58,481 nt of DNA. Origin: an uncultured Clostridia bacterium. Its GTDB lineage: Bacteria; Bacillota; Clostridia; Oscillospirales; SIG627. The stretch spans positions 1 to 58,481 of the forward strand of contig CAMPCJ010000003.1 in NCBI GenBank assembly GCA_946645685.1, read 5' to 3'. The notes beneath the pieces were generated by a model that made no database searches, had not been told where the DNA came from, and worked only from the letters and a program-made list of their open reading frames with translations. The position numbers and the translations under genes were made by a program. This document shows, one piece after another, positions 35,955 to 45,284 of this stretch (position 1 is the stretch's first letter; each line of letters opens with the position of its first letter).

Positions 35955-36850
35955 AGGGCGATGTAGCGGGTCTCGATTTTTGTTTTTTTCCCGGGGAGCG
36001 CCCGCAGCGTCACGATTCCGTGAAAGATCCCACTGTGGAGCAATTCTCTGATACCCGGTTTCCGTTCCGCTTCTTCCGGGCTTTCCCCGTGACAGGAAGC
36101 AAAGAACACAACACCGCAGTTTCCCGCCGCTTCCATGGCGGCGCTTTCTCCCGCGCCGCCGATCTCATCGCAGATGAGAACCTGCGGCGAAAACAGGCGG
36201 ACGGCTCGCTCGATCCCAGCAGCCTTCGGCAGTCCGGATATAACGTCGCAGCCGCCTCTATCCGCCAGGGCGGGGAAGAGCTCTCTTCTCTCATCCACCA
36301 CGGCGACACGGTAGGGCGCTCTTTCTTTAAAGCCCTTTGCGAGGCGTTTGGACAGCGCCCGGAGAAAGGTGGTTTTCCCGCCGCCGGGGGGAGAAAGGAT
36401 CAACGCCGAAGAAAGCGGCTTTTCCGCGATGATCTCCAAAAAGCCGTCAGACGCCGTGTCGATAAAGCCGGGAAGGCGGATGTTCAAGCTGGTCACGGTC
36501 TCCGGCAGTCGTGCGCTCGATCCCGCTCGTTCTCCCGCCACCGCGATCCGGATGCCGCAGTCCAGGGTGACAAATCCGTCCGTCAGTGTGTCAAAATACC
36601 GGTATCCGCTGCCTTCGCAAAGATTGGCGATGGTCTCCGCCAGATCATTCGTCTCGCAAGGCTTTGGTGTCTCTCCCCGCCGAAGAGACCCTCTTTCGCC
36701 CAGCAGGACATTTCCATCCGGGCAAACCACGGCGGCAGGCGCGCCCAGCCGGATCCGGATCTCTGTCCATTCCCGAAAACGCGAAAAGATCCGGACGCTT
36801 TTTTGCAAGCGATCCGGAAGCCTTTCGATCAAATAGTTTCTTACGTCCAT
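35951..36850 (-). CDS. spoIIIAA: Stage III sporulation protein AA (ATPase)
   Basis: LILSPPGGGKTTFLRALSKRLA Walker A, VAVVDERRELFPA, VLICDEIGGAGESAAM. Confidence 0.95.
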   Translation of the reverse strand: MDVRNYLIERLPDRLQKSVRIFSRFREWTEIRIRLGAPAAVVCPDGNVLLGERGSLRRGETPKPCETNDLAETIANLCEGSGYRYFDTLTDGFVTLDCGIRIAVAGERAGSSARLPETVTSLNIRLPGFIDTASDGFLEIIAEKPLSSALILSPPGGGKTTFLRALSKRLAKGFKERAPYRVAVVDERRELFPALADRGGCDVISGLPKAAGIERAVRLFSPQVLICDEIGGAGESAAMEAAGNCGVVFFASCHGESPEEAERKPGIRELLHSGIFHGIVTLRALPGKKTKIETRYIAL

Positions 36851-36911
36851 TTCGCCTTTTCCCGTCTTTGATGTTCTTGTTCAACGGTATGCGCGCTCTT
36901 TTTGAAATATG

Positions 36912-36944
36912 CAAAAAAAGACCCGCGTTTTTTTACCGCAGGTC
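36912..36944 (-). terminator. Candidate terminator between the metallophosphoesterase gene and spoIIIAA
   Basis: Minus strand GACCTGCG-gtaaaaaaa-CGCGGGTCTTTTTTT. Confidence 0.55.
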
Positions 36945-36959
36945 TGTTTTGTATCTTGT

Positions 36960-37682
36960 TTACGGTTCGATGCGAACGGGGGTAAAGGTGACGAAATCGG
37001 AAGAGACAAGGGAAAACCGGATGCCCTCCCATTCCTCTATCAGGGGCTTGTCGTCCCAGTTGTGCAAATGCCCGAAGTACACGCGCTTTATCCGGTGCTC
37101 TTTCAAAACGGCAAGGACGGGGTTTTCCCGCTGCGCCGGCGTCACAACGGGGTAATGAGAAAAGCAGATGATCTCTGGGCGCGATCCCGTTTTCCGTTCT
37201 TCTTCGTCTGCCAGCTTTTCCGCGGCGTCCAGGCTCATCCCGAAACGCAGGCTCTCCCGCCGCAGGACTTTTTCATCCGCTTCGGTCATCTTGTCTTCGC
37301 ACATCCAGCCCCGGGAACCGCACAAAATCTTGCCTTCTTCCAAAACGGCGTTGTTTTGCAGGAAGAAGAGGGAATCGAATCCTTCCCGCTCTTTCAACTC
37401 CTCCAGCTTTTTCAGGGAAGACCACCACAGATCGTGATTGCCTTTCATCAGATATTTTTTACCGGGCAGAGCGTGAATGAACGCAAGATCAGGCGTCGCT
37501 TCCTCCAGGGTCATTCCCCAGGAGATGTCCCCCGGTATCACCACGACGTCTTCCGGGCGCACCAGGTACTCCCAGTATTCTTTTATTTTTTTTTCATAGC
37601 CGATCCATCTGCCGCCGAACACGTCCATGGGCTTGTCCGTGCCGAAGGACAGATGCAGATCCGCCAGGGTGAATAAAGCCAT
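36960..37682 (-). CDS. Calcineurin-like metallophosphoesterase
   Basis: MALFTLADLHLSFG, VVIPGDISWGMTLEEA, LMKGNHDLWW, CFSHYPVV, YFGHLHN. Confidence 0.95.
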   Translation of the reverse strand: MALFTLADLHLSFGTDKPMDVFGGRWIGYEKKIKEYWEYLVRPEDVVVIPGDISWGMTLEEATPDLAFIHALPGKKYLMKGNHDLWWSSLKKLEELKEREGFDSLFFLQNNAVLEEGKILCGSRGWMCEDKMTEADEKVLRRESLRFGMSLDAAEKLADEEERKTGSRPEIICFSHYPVVTPAQRENPVLAVLKEHRIKRVYFGHLHNWDDKPLIEEWEGIRFSLVSSDFVTFTPVRIEP

Positions 37683-37758
37683 ATAAACCTCTGCATAAAA
37701 CAAGCGTATAGGATGGATACTATTCTTGTCTACAATACGATCATTAAAGGAGAAAAAT

Positions 37759-37941
37759 ATGGATCATATCGTTTTACCGGATGCGGAAAAGCACATCGAC
37801 GGGATCGCCTGCAACGTCAACAGCTGCGTGTATCACAATCAGTCCCATCAGTGTACGGCAAAAGCCGTTCACATCGGACCCGTTCACGCCGAGAAGGTCA
37901 CGGATACCGTCTGCGGTACTTTTCGCAACAAGGATCGCTGA
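37759..37941 (+). CDS. DUF1540 domain-containing small Cys protein
   Basis: MDHIVLPDAEKHIDGIACNVNSCVYHNQSHQCTAKAVHIGPVHAEKVTDTVCGTF; AAAGGAG RBS. Confidence 0.88.
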   Translation: MDHIVLPDAEKHIDGIACNVNSCVYHNQSHQCTAKAVHIGPVHAEKVTDTVCGTFRNKDR

Positions 37942-37962
37942 CAGGGGAGGGCAAGCGCCCTC

Positions 37963-38346
37963 TTACATATTGAAAGCGCAGGGGGTGTACAACACGTGCA
38001 CCCTCGTTTGTTCTTTTTCATCCAGATAGATCTCCACCGCGTCGAAACGCGGGACAAGCCCTTCCGTGAGCACTTTTTCCTCCCGCATAAACTGCGTGGC
38101 GGCAAAATAAAGAGCCCTTCGTTTGTTTTCGTCGATCTTTAAAGCGCCTCTGCCGTAGCGCCTGGCGCTTTCCATCGTTCTGGTCTTCACTTCCAGGAAA
38201 ACAAGTTCGTCGTTTTCCCGCATGATCAGGTCGATCTCTCCGTGAAAGGTCCTGTAATTGGCGCGGATGAATTCAAAGCCCTTCTGTTCCAGATAGAGCC
38301 TGGCAAGGTATTCACCCCGGCGCCCCAGCTTCAATCGATCCATCAC
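37963..38346 (-). CDS. YraN family (UPF0102) endonuclease-like protein
   Basis: LGRRGEYLARLYLEQKGFEFIRANYRTFHGEIDLIMRENDELVFLEVKTRT. Confidence 0.95.
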   Translation of the reverse strand: MMDRLKLGRRGEYLARLYLEQKGFEFIRANYRTFHGEIDLIMRENDELVFLEVKTRTMESARRYGRGALKIDENKRRALYFAATQFMREEKVLTEGLVPRFDAVEIYLDEKEQTRVHVLYTPCAFNM

Positions 38347-38942
38347 TCGTGCAATTTTTTCAGAAAACTCTTTCGGTGGAGGGGACAGGGACCGAATTCC
38401 CGCAAAGCGGCGTAATGCGCCTTGGTGGGGTATCCCTTGTGTCCGTCAAAGCCGTATTGGGGGAATTGTTCGTGCATCTTCAGGCAGTGGCGATCCCGCA
38501 GCACCTTGGCGACGATGCTGGCGGCGGCGATGCAGGGAATGAGACCGTCGCCTTTGATCACGGCTTTTCCGGGCAGGGAAAAGGAACGGTTCACATTGCC
38601 GTCGATGAAGAGAAACTCCGGCTTGACCGTGAGCTTCTCCACCGCTCTTCTCATCGCCAGAAGGCTTGCGTTCAGAATGTTGATCTCGTCGATCTCCTCC
38701 GGGGACGCCTCTCCCCAGCTCCAGGCGACGGCGACGCGGGTCACTTCATCAAACAGGGCGTCCCGCTTTTTTTCACTGAGTTTTTTGGAGTCGTTCAGTC
38801 CCACCGGGATCACGCCGTCCGGCAGAATGACCGCGCCTGCGAATACAGGACCGGCGAGAGGACCGCGCCCGGCTTCATCCAACCCGCACACGACCCGGAT
38901 CCCTTCCGGCGTCAACTCCTTTTGCAGTTTATCGTCCATCAC
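38343..38942 (-). CDS. rnhB: Ribonuclease HII
   Basis: VVCGLDEAGRGPLAGPVFAGAVILP, LNDSKKLSEKKR, GYPTKAHYAALREFGPCPLHRKSF. Confidence 0.98.
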   Translation of the reverse strand: MMDDKLQKELTPEGIRVVCGLDEAGRGPLAGPVFAGAVILPDGVIPVGLNDSKKLSEKKRDALFDEVTRVAVAWSWGEASPEEIDEINILNASLLAMRRAVEKLTVKPEFLFIDGNVNRSFSLPGKAVIKGDGLIPCIAAASIVAKVLRDRHCLKMHEQFPQYGFDGHKGYPTKAHYAALREFGPCPLHRKSFLKKLHE

Positions 38943-39808
38943 GCTTCCTCCAGGGTGATCCTGCCGATGGCGCCGCTTCTGAATTCATCCAGGATCATGG
39001 ACGCGCAGCGCTCTTCATCGATCTCTGCGCCCCGTTTCAGCATACCGCGCTTTTCCCCGATCCTCAAAAACAGCTCGTACGGTTCTTTTGAAAGATCCCC
39101 GTCCGTCAGACGATACCGCTCCCGGAGGGAGGCGGCGTAGCGGGAAAGCAATTTTTCACATAAAAAGACGGCGATCTCCACACTGTCTAAGATCTCGTCC
39201 CGAATGGCGCCGGTCATAGCAAGGTTCCGTCCGACTTCCTCATCCTCGAATTTCGGCCAGAGTATGCCGGGCATATCCAAAAGCTCCAGGTCTTTTCCCG
39301 CCTTGACCCATTGTTTGGTCTTGGTTACGCCGGGACGATTTTCCGCCTTGGCTTTTTTGGTGCCTGCGAGGCGGTTGATCAGGGTGGACTTTCCCACGTT
39401 GGGGATGCCTACCACCATCGCGCGGATGGGTCTGCAAACGCCCTTCTCCGCCAATCGATCCCATTTGTCCTTTAAAAGCTCCCGAGCGGCGGCTACGGCG
39501 TCGCCGATCCCCGATCCGTTTTTGCTGTCTATGGCGACGCACCGAACGGTGTCCGTGCGCAGGGACGACTGCCATTTTTTCGTTTGCTCCGGATCCGCCA
39601 GATCCGCTTTGTTCAAAAGGATCACGCAGGGCTTGTTTCCCAAAAGAGCGGCGATCTCCGGATTGCGGCTGCTTTGGGGGATGCGCGCGTCCAACAGCTC
39701 GAATACCATATCAACGTCAGCCAGGCTTTCCCGGATCAGCCGCCGGGTGACCGCCATATGACCGGGAAACCAGTTTATGGGATTCTTATTACGGTTCGTC
39801 TCATTCAT
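38939..39808 (-). CDS. rbgA: Ribosome biogenesis GTPase RbgA/YlqF
   Basis: NWFPGHMAVTRR, circularly permuted GTPase NKADLAD...GIPNVGKSTLINRLAG, DMPGILWPK. Confidence 0.96.
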   Translation of the reverse strand: MNETNRNKNPINWFPGHMAVTRRLIRESLADVDMVFELLDARIPQSSRNPEIAALLGNKPCVILLNKADLADPEQTKKWQSSLRTDTVRCVAIDSKNGSGIGDAVAAARELLKDKWDRLAEKGVCRPIRAMVVGIPNVGKSTLINRLAGTKKAKAENRPGVTKTKQWVKAGKDLELLDMPGILWPKFEDEEVGRNLAMTGAIRDEILDSVEIAVFLCEKLLSRYAASLRERYRLTDGDLSKEPYELFLRIGEKRGMLKRGAEIDEERCASMILDEFRSGAIGRITLEEA

Positions 39809-39851
39809 AGCTCTGCCTTCGATCAAGAAATTCTTTCCCCCATTGTATCAT

Positions 39852-39890
39852 AAGAGCAAGTGACTTTCAAGAAAAAATCACTTGCTCTTG
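39852..39890. terminator. Long hairpin between lepB and rbgA, weak T-tract
   Basis: AAGAGCAAGTGA-loop-TCACTTGCTCTT. Confidence 0.4.
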
Positions 39891-39934
39891 GTTGTCATGA
39901 TTTCGGAAAAGGCGGTTTTAAGCGGCTTTTCCGG

Positions 39935-40870
39935 TCATTGAACGGGACCGAAAACGTTGAAGGGAAGATACCGCAGGATGACCCGACCCAGGATATACTG
40001 CTCATTGATCAAGCCGATCATATTGGAGCGGGAGTCGGCGGAATTATTCCGGTTGTCGCCCATAACGAAAACGTAATTGTCTTTCACCACAAATTCAAAG
40101 ACGCCGTTTTCGTCCGGCTGCATGCTTTCGCTTTCCATGGGACCGCTTTGTTTCAGAACGTAGGGCTCGTCCAGAAGCTGTCCGTCTACCCAAACCTGCC
40201 AGGTGTTGAAGTTGATGCGGACGCTCTGCCCGCCCAGGGCGATCACCCTTTTGATCAAAAACTCCTTACCGTCTTTGTAAGTGGGCGTGTGGACGACTAC
40301 GATATCCCCGATGGCAGGGGTATAAGCAAAGTCGGAAATGATGATCCGTTCGCCGCTGTGGAGCGTGTTATTCATGGAGTCGCCCACCACGGTGGATCCC
40401 CGGAACAGTACGGTGAATACGAAAATGACCAGAGCAAAGGACAGGAGAATGGACTTGATCCAGTCAAAAGCGCCGACGCTCGCGGGGATCCGCTCTTCCG
40501 GCGTTTCATCGGGCGCTTCGTCCGTGTGTTCTTCTTCCGCCGGCATCTCGAGAGGCGTATCTGCTTCCATTGATTTCACCGCCGCGAAGCTATCATCCTC
40601 ACTTTGGGTCTGCGTGTCGCGGGGGGGATCCTCCGTCGGCTCGTTGGGCTGCAGACTGCTGTTTTCGTCTTTTGGCTCGTCGGGAGTATTTTCGGAGGAC
40701 GTGCCGTCAAAAGAGCGGATCGCCCGTCTTGCCCGCAGAGGGCGGACGTATCTTTTCAAGTCGGAAGGATCGCCGGTGCCCCTGAGCTCATCCGCTTCCG
40801 CTTTTCCTTGCGCAGAAAAAACTTCGCCCTTCTGTTCCTGCTCCGGATCAAGATGTTCGTTTTCGTTCAT
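39935..40870 (-). CDS. lepB: Signal peptidase I with long acidic N-terminal extension
   Basis: Start ATG 40870 after AGGAG; STVVGDSMNNTL catalytic Ser, KEFLIKRVIALGG catalytic Lys, FVMGDNRNNSADSR. Confidence 0.95.
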   Translation of the reverse strand: MNENEHLDPEQEQKGEVFSAQGKAEADELRGTGDPSDLKRYVRPLRARRAIRSFDGTSSENTPDEPKDENSSLQPNEPTEDPPRDTQTQSEDDSFAAVKSMEADTPLEMPAEEEHTDEAPDETPEERIPASVGAFDWIKSILLSFALVIFVFTVLFRGSTVVGDSMNNTLHSGERIIISDFAYTPAIGDIVVVHTPTYKDGKEFLIKRVIALGGQSVRINFNTWQVWVDGQLLDEPYVLKQSGPMESESMQPDENGVFEFVVKDNYVFVMGDNRNNSADSRSNMIGLINEQYILGRVILRYLPFNVFGPVQ

Positions 40871-40889
40871 GGCTTCTCCTGTCAATACA

Positions 40890-40918
40890 AAAGGGGACTT
40901 CAAACCAAGTCCCCTTCA
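40890..40918 (-). terminator. Hairpin downstream of rplS (AAGGGGACTT/AAGTCCCCTT)
   Basis: Minus strand AAGGGGACTT-ggtttg-AAGTCCCCTTTTG. Confidence 0.6.
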
Positions 40919-40983
40919 GCGTTTTCATGATCTCTCCCGATGAGCTGCTGTCGTAGCGACTCGGGCAGTTCCGATACGGTTTG

Positions 40984-41325
40984 TCAGATCTTCTCTTTGA
41001 CCTTGGCGGCCTTACCGACGCGGTCGCGCAGATAATAAAGCTTTGCTCTGCGGACTTTACCGGTGCGGATCACTTCCACCTTCTCCACGCGGGGAGAGTG
41101 CAGGGGGAAGGTCTTTTCCACGCCCACGCCGTAAGAGATTCGTCTCACGGTAAAGGTCTCGGAAATACCGCCGTTTCTCTTGGCGATCACGGTGCCTTCG
41201 TAAAGCTGGGTACGTTCCCGGGTCCCTTCCACGATCTTGTTGTAGACGCGAACGGTATCACCTACGTTGAACTTAGGCGCATCCGTCTTCAACTGCTCGT
41301 TTGTGAAAGCTTTGATCATATCCAT
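40984..41325 (-). CDS. rplS: 50S ribosomal protein L19
   Basis: [95 protein letters not shown]. Confidence 0.99.
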   Translation of the reverse strand: MDMIKAFTNEQLKTDAPKFNVGDTVRVYNKIVEGTRERTQLYEGTVIAKRNGGISETFTVRRISYGVGVEKTFPLHSPRVEKVEVIRTGKVRRAKLYYLRDRVGKAAKVKEKI

Positions 41326-41427
41326 ATCAAGCTCCTCCTTAAATAAAAGAATTTATTTAAGTATACGTACAAGCGTTCGTGCTGAAGCCGGCAGAGGACC
41401 GCTTGGTTTATATACCGTAACGGGGAG

Positions 41428-41456
41428 AGTATACCACGCAGAATTCAAAAATGCAA
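41428..41456 (-). promoter_or_regulatory. Candidate sigma-A promoter of rplS (TTGCAT-17-TATACT)
   Basis: Complement of 41451-41456 (-35) and 41428-41433 (-10), 17-nt spacer. Confidence 0.7.
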
Positions 41457-41473
41457 GTGTTTTTTCAAAAAAA

Positions 41474-42358
41474 TCAAGATTTTTCCGATAAAAAGGCTTT
41501 CAGCCGCCCTTCCCGTACGCCGCTGCGGGAAACCAGCGCCTCGTGCATCTTATAGTGCGCCAATATCTCCGTGAAGACCGCCACCGCGGGCGGCACCAGG
41601 CGGAAGCGCTCTTTGAGGATGGATCTGATCTTGGCGTGTTCCTCGGGATCTGCGTGATCGAAATGCCACAAAACGCTTTCCATCTGCTTGCGGGTGAGGG
41701 TCATATTGTTCTTCTTTTCCAGGGTGTTTTTATAGCAGAGGATCGCTTTGGCGCTGCCGCCGCTGAGGAGGATGGTTTTTCCCGGAAGTTCCGGCGCCGC
41801 GGCAAGGTGAGAGCGGATAAAGGCGCGGCAGGCGACCATATCGCCGCCTTTCCCCTCCGCGAAGAATTGATTGTAGAGCGACAGACAGCCCAAGGGCAGG
41901 GAAACGCTGTTTTCCATCTTTTTGCGACGGAATGCCAGGATCTCCGTTGATCCGCCCCCCAGATCTACCGTGATGCCCGCGGGGACGTTTCGGTTGCCCA
42001 TGGCGCCGAGAAAACTGTAATAAGCCTCCGTTTCTCCGGAGATGATCTCAAGGGTGATCCCCGTTTCCTTATAAACGCGCGCGATTGTTTCCGCGCCGTT
42101 CGTCAGTCCCCGCAGGGAAGCGGTGGCGAAGGCAATGGGGGCGGCGGGGGTGAGACGGGCGCTGATGGAAGTGAATTCCCGCAGCTGATCGATGAGTTTT
42201 CGAATCGCTTCCTCCGGCAAGAGTCCGTCAACGACGGAGGCGCCGAGGCACAGGGGTACCGCTTTGAAGAAAACCGGGGCGGAGGAAAAAAGCTTCTCCT
42301 CGTCCAATACCGCGAGCTTTACGGTGTTGGAGCCCACGTCGATAATGGGATACAGCAT
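41474..42358 (-). CDS. Ppx/GppA family phosphatase
   Basis: IIDVGSNTVKLAVLD, AFATASLRGLTNG, TVDLGGGSTEI, ILLSGGSAKAI. Confidence 0.95.
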   Translation of the reverse strand: MLYPIIDVGSNTVKLAVLDEEKLFSSAPVFFKAVPLCLGASVVDGLLPEEAIRKLIDQLREFTSISARLTPAAPIAFATASLRGLTNGAETIARVYKETGITLEIISGETEAYYSFLGAMGNRNVPAGITVDLGGGSTEILAFRRKKMENSVSLPLGCLSLYNQFFAEGKGGDMVACRAFIRSHLAAAPELPGKTILLSGGSAKAILCYKNTLEKKNNMTLTRKQMESVLWHFDHADPEEHAKIRSILKERFRLVPPAVAVFTEILAHYKMHEALVSRSGVREGRLKAFLSEKS

Positions 42359-42498
42359 AAAATGTCTCTTTTCAACTTACTTTAGCATTATTTTACACGG
42401 TTTTACCCTTGAAATCAAGAGTCGATGTTGAGAAACGAAAAAATATAAGCGATCACGCATATACTGGAGCATCCTGCTTGAAAACCGGGAGGTACGTT

Positions 42499-43194
42499 AT
42501 GTTGTTTGATTTTATAAGATTTGCCATGTCCCGCGCGGTTTTTTTGTATTTGCGTGTCATGAACGGAGCCGCCTTTCCTCCGCCCTTGAAGCGGGAGGAG
42601 GAAGAAAAACTGCTTGTCCGCTTGAAAGAGGGCGACAGGGACGCGCGGGATCAGTTGATCGAGCGCAATTTGCGCCTGGTCGCCCACATCATCAAAAAAT
42701 ACGACACCGCGCCGGACGTGCAGGAGGATCTGATCTCCGTCGGGACCATCGGTCTGATCAAAGCGATTGACTCATTTGATCTGACACAGGGCGCCCGCTT
42801 TGCGACCTATGCCGGAAAGTGCGTTCAGAACGAAATATTGATGTATTTCCGCGCTCAGAAAAAGTTTTCCTGCGAAACCAGTATGGGAGAGACGCTGGAA
42901 ATTGATAAGGATGGAAATCCTCTGACGATCCTGGACGTATTGAAGGTGGACGAAGACGTGGTGGAGAAGATCTACCGCAGGGACTCCATCCGATTGACGA
43001 TGGAAGCGGTAAATACCGTCCTGGATCCCAGAGAAAAAAAGATCATTCGCGCCCGGTACGGGCTGGACGGGAGGGCGCCCATGACGCAAAAGGTATTGGC
43101 GGAGCGCTTTTCCATATCCCGCTCCTACGTTTCCCGCCTGGAAAAGGGCGCTTTGGAAAAGATCCGCGCGTATCTGACGGAAAAGCAGGGATAA
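42499..43194 (+). CDS. sigK: Sporulation RNA polymerase sigma factor SigK, intact and uninterrupted
   Basis: LIERNLRLVAHIIKKYDTAPDVQEDLISVGTIGLIKAIDSFDLTQGARFATYAGKCVQNEILMYFRAQKK; GGGAGGT RBS. Confidence 0.9.
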   Translation: MLFDFIRFAMSRAVFLYLRVMNGAAFPPPLKREEEEKLLVRLKEGDRDARDQLIERNLRLVAHIIKKYDTAPDVQEDLISVGTIGLIKAIDSFDLTQGARFATYAGKCVQNEILMYFRAQKKFSCETSMGETLEIDKDGNPLTILDVLKVDEDVVEKIYRRDSIRLTMEAVNTVLDPREKKIIRARYGLDGRAPMTQKVLAERFSISRSYVSRLEKGALEKIRAYLTEKQG

Positions 43195-43275
43195 GTTCAT
43201 ATTCTTTCCCCGGTTCGCATAAGGTTTACAAAAACGTGCGGCCGGCGGAAAGGCGCCGGGGAATAGGGGGAGAAC

Positions 43276-44844
43276 ATGGCTACAGATACGTTTGACAGAG
43301 TCTGCGAAATGAATTATGGCAAACTTTGGTCCGGTCAGGCGTCATGCCGGGTGGAGAATGAGTGGGTCTTGCCGGACTATAAGGAAGCTTCTCAGCGCCT
43401 TTTGCGGGTGGACGCGGACCCCAGGATCACCGGAAAGAGTGTTTACGTAAAAGGGCAGGAGATCGTCTGTGAGATTGAAGGCGAGGTCTACCTGGAGGCG
43501 CTGTATCTGCCGGAGGGAGAGGGAGGAGAGGAAAACGTAGCGTCCTTCGACGCCACGGAATCCTTTTATCACACCTTCCGGACGACCTTGCCTGCGGGAG
43601 AGACGCCGGATCCGGAATATATCACGGCGATTTGCGAGGGTGTGTGCGAGAGCGTCAGCGCCCGCCTTTTGGGTCCTCGCCGCCTCAGCGCGAAATGCGA
43701 CGTGGCGTTGACTCTTACGCTGAAAAACAACCGGGAGATCCCGTGCTTTACCGAAGACTTGCCCGCCGACGTGGAATTCAAAACGGAAGAGACGGAGACT
43801 GTTGTCCTGGCGGAAAAGATCGACCAAACGCTGGAATTGAAGGAGATTCTGACGCTGCCCGCCGCGTATCTTCCGATCCGGGAAATGATCGATCTGCATT
43901 TTTCTCTTTTTGCATCTCACGTCAAAATCGAAAACGGCGCGGTGGATTTCACCGGTCATCTGACCATCAACGCTTCTTATGCGCCGGACGGGGAAGACGG
44001 TCTGGTCAGCTTTTGTCAGCCCATCGAGTTTGAAAAAAGTATCGGAGCAGACAAGGCGGTTCAAGGCGACCTGTGCGATATAGCCCTCACGCCCGTTTCC
44101 ATCCGCAGTTCCGTTGAAATGGGTGAGAGCGGAGAAAACAAGGATCTCGCGCTGGAGGTTGTCTATCAGGCGGAGATCAGCCTGTTCAAACGGCAAAGGA
44201 ACCGGATCGTTACGGATCTGTTTTCCGTGGAAACGGATCTTGACGTAACGACGGAAGAGAGGGTCCTTTCCGTCCCGGCGGCGATGCGCGCCTTCTCCCG
44301 GGAAGTGGTGGGAGAGATCCCCTTGAAGCATCCGCCTTTTACCCGGGCGGAAAACGTGAGAGCCACTCTTCGTTTTCTGGATTCCTTCCGGGAAGGAAGA
44401 AAACTCTTTGTACGGGCGGAGGCGACGTTGAAATACTTAGCCCTGGGAGAGAGCGGAGAAGTATCCGCGTTTGAAGACGTGATGGAAATGAAGTTCGATC
44501 TCCCGGATTTGCCCGATCTTTCCGAGGAAGATGGAAATATCGAGCTTTCCGGCGGTGTATCCGACGCCGTGATCTCTCTGAGGGAAGACGTGATCGACGT
44601 GCGCCTGGGCGTTTTCGGAAAGGCGGTCGTATATCGGGAAACCAAGATCGTGCCCGTTGTTTCCGTTGAACGAAAAGATCCTTTGGAAAAAGGAAAGAGC
44701 GGGCTTTTGTTCTATTATCCGGACGAAGAGGAAAGCCTTTGGGACGTTTGCAAAAAATGCCGCGCCAGAGTTTCGGAGGTGCGCGGGGAGAACAAGCTGG
44801 AAGGGGAAGAGATGCCGCCTGTTTTGCGGATCATCTGCCGGTAA
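43276..44844 (+). CDS. SPOCS (DUF3794) domain protein with degenerate C-terminal LysM-like region, SipL/SpoVID-like
   Basis: Repeated SPOCS-like beta-rich segments; C-term LLFYYPDEEESLWDVCKKCRARVSEVRGENKL. Confidence 0.8.
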   Translation: MATDTFDRVCEMNYGKLWSGQASCRVENEWVLPDYKEASQRLLRVDADPRITGKSVYVKGQEIVCEIEGEVYLEALYLPEGEGGEENVASFDATESFYHTFRTTLPAGETPDPEYITAICEGVCESVSARLLGPRRLSAKCDVALTLTLKNNREIPCFTEDLPADVEFKTEETETVVLAEKIDQTLELKEILTLPAAYLPIREMIDLHFSLFASHVKIENGAVDFTGHLTINASYAPDGEDGLVSFCQPIEFEKSIGADKAVQGDLCDIALTPVSIRSSVEMGESGENKDLALEVVYQAEISLFKRQRNRIVTDLFSVETDLDVTTEERVLSVPAAMRAFSREVVGEIPLKHPPFTRAENVRATLRFLDSFREGRKLFVRAEATLKYLALGESGEVSAFEDVMEMKFDLPDLPDLSEEDGNIELSGGVSDAVISLREDVIDVRLGVFGKAVVYRETKIVPVVSVERKDPLEKGKSGLLFYYPDEEESLWDVCKKCRARVSEVRGENKLEGEEMPPVLRIICR

Positions 44845-44910
44845 AACGCAAAAAGCAGCCCCGTCGCGATCCATTTCTTCGGGCTCCGCAGCTGCGGGAG
44901 CGAAGCAACA

Positions 44911-44944
44911 GAAAGCCTCGTCAAAATCATTTGACGAGGCTTTC
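44911..44944. terminator. Terminator hairpin with 15-bp perfect arms
   Basis: GAAAGCCTCGTCAAA-atca-TTTGACGAGGCTTTC. Confidence 0.7.
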
Positions 44945-44990
44945 ATAAATGTCTGGTAAATATGCCGTCGGAGCGTTTGCGGGCGCAGGA

Positions 44991-45185
44991 TCAGTGAACA
45001 GACCAATAGGACCAGCCGTCATCCTCCGGAGAGATGCCGTCCACGGGAGCGGCGGGCTGCGTAGGTGCGGCTTTTTCCGTAGTTTCGGTCGCGGCGGTGG
45101 CGGTCTCTTCCTGCTTCTTTCCGCAGGAGACCATGACGGCGGCCAGCAAAAGAATGACTAAGAGTATGGGAATGATCCGTTTCAT
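44991..45185 (-). CDS. Small putative lipoprotein
   Basis: MKRIIPILLVILLLAAVMVSCGKKQEETATAATETTEKA; lipobox AVMVSC. Confidence 0.55.
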   Translation of the reverse strand: MKRIIPILLVILLLAAVMVSCGKKQEETATAATETTEKAAPTQPAAPVDGISPEDDGWSYWSVH

Positions 45186-45284
45186 GCTTGTACCCTTTCT
45201 CCGATCGATCTCGTTTTCTCTACGGTAACAAGTATATACGGAGCATGGGCTTTTGTCAAGATGAAAATGCCTGTGTTTCGCCCG

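Noticed and set aside
42438-42465. Sigma-E-like promoter (CATATACT) upstream of sigK
   Set aside because: The -10-like element is plausible but the upstream element and spacing do not match well; not enough support to list.
44847-44910. Possible small RNA between the SPOCS gene and the terminator
   Set aside because: Only a short GC-rich stretch before a clear terminator; more simply the 3' UTR.
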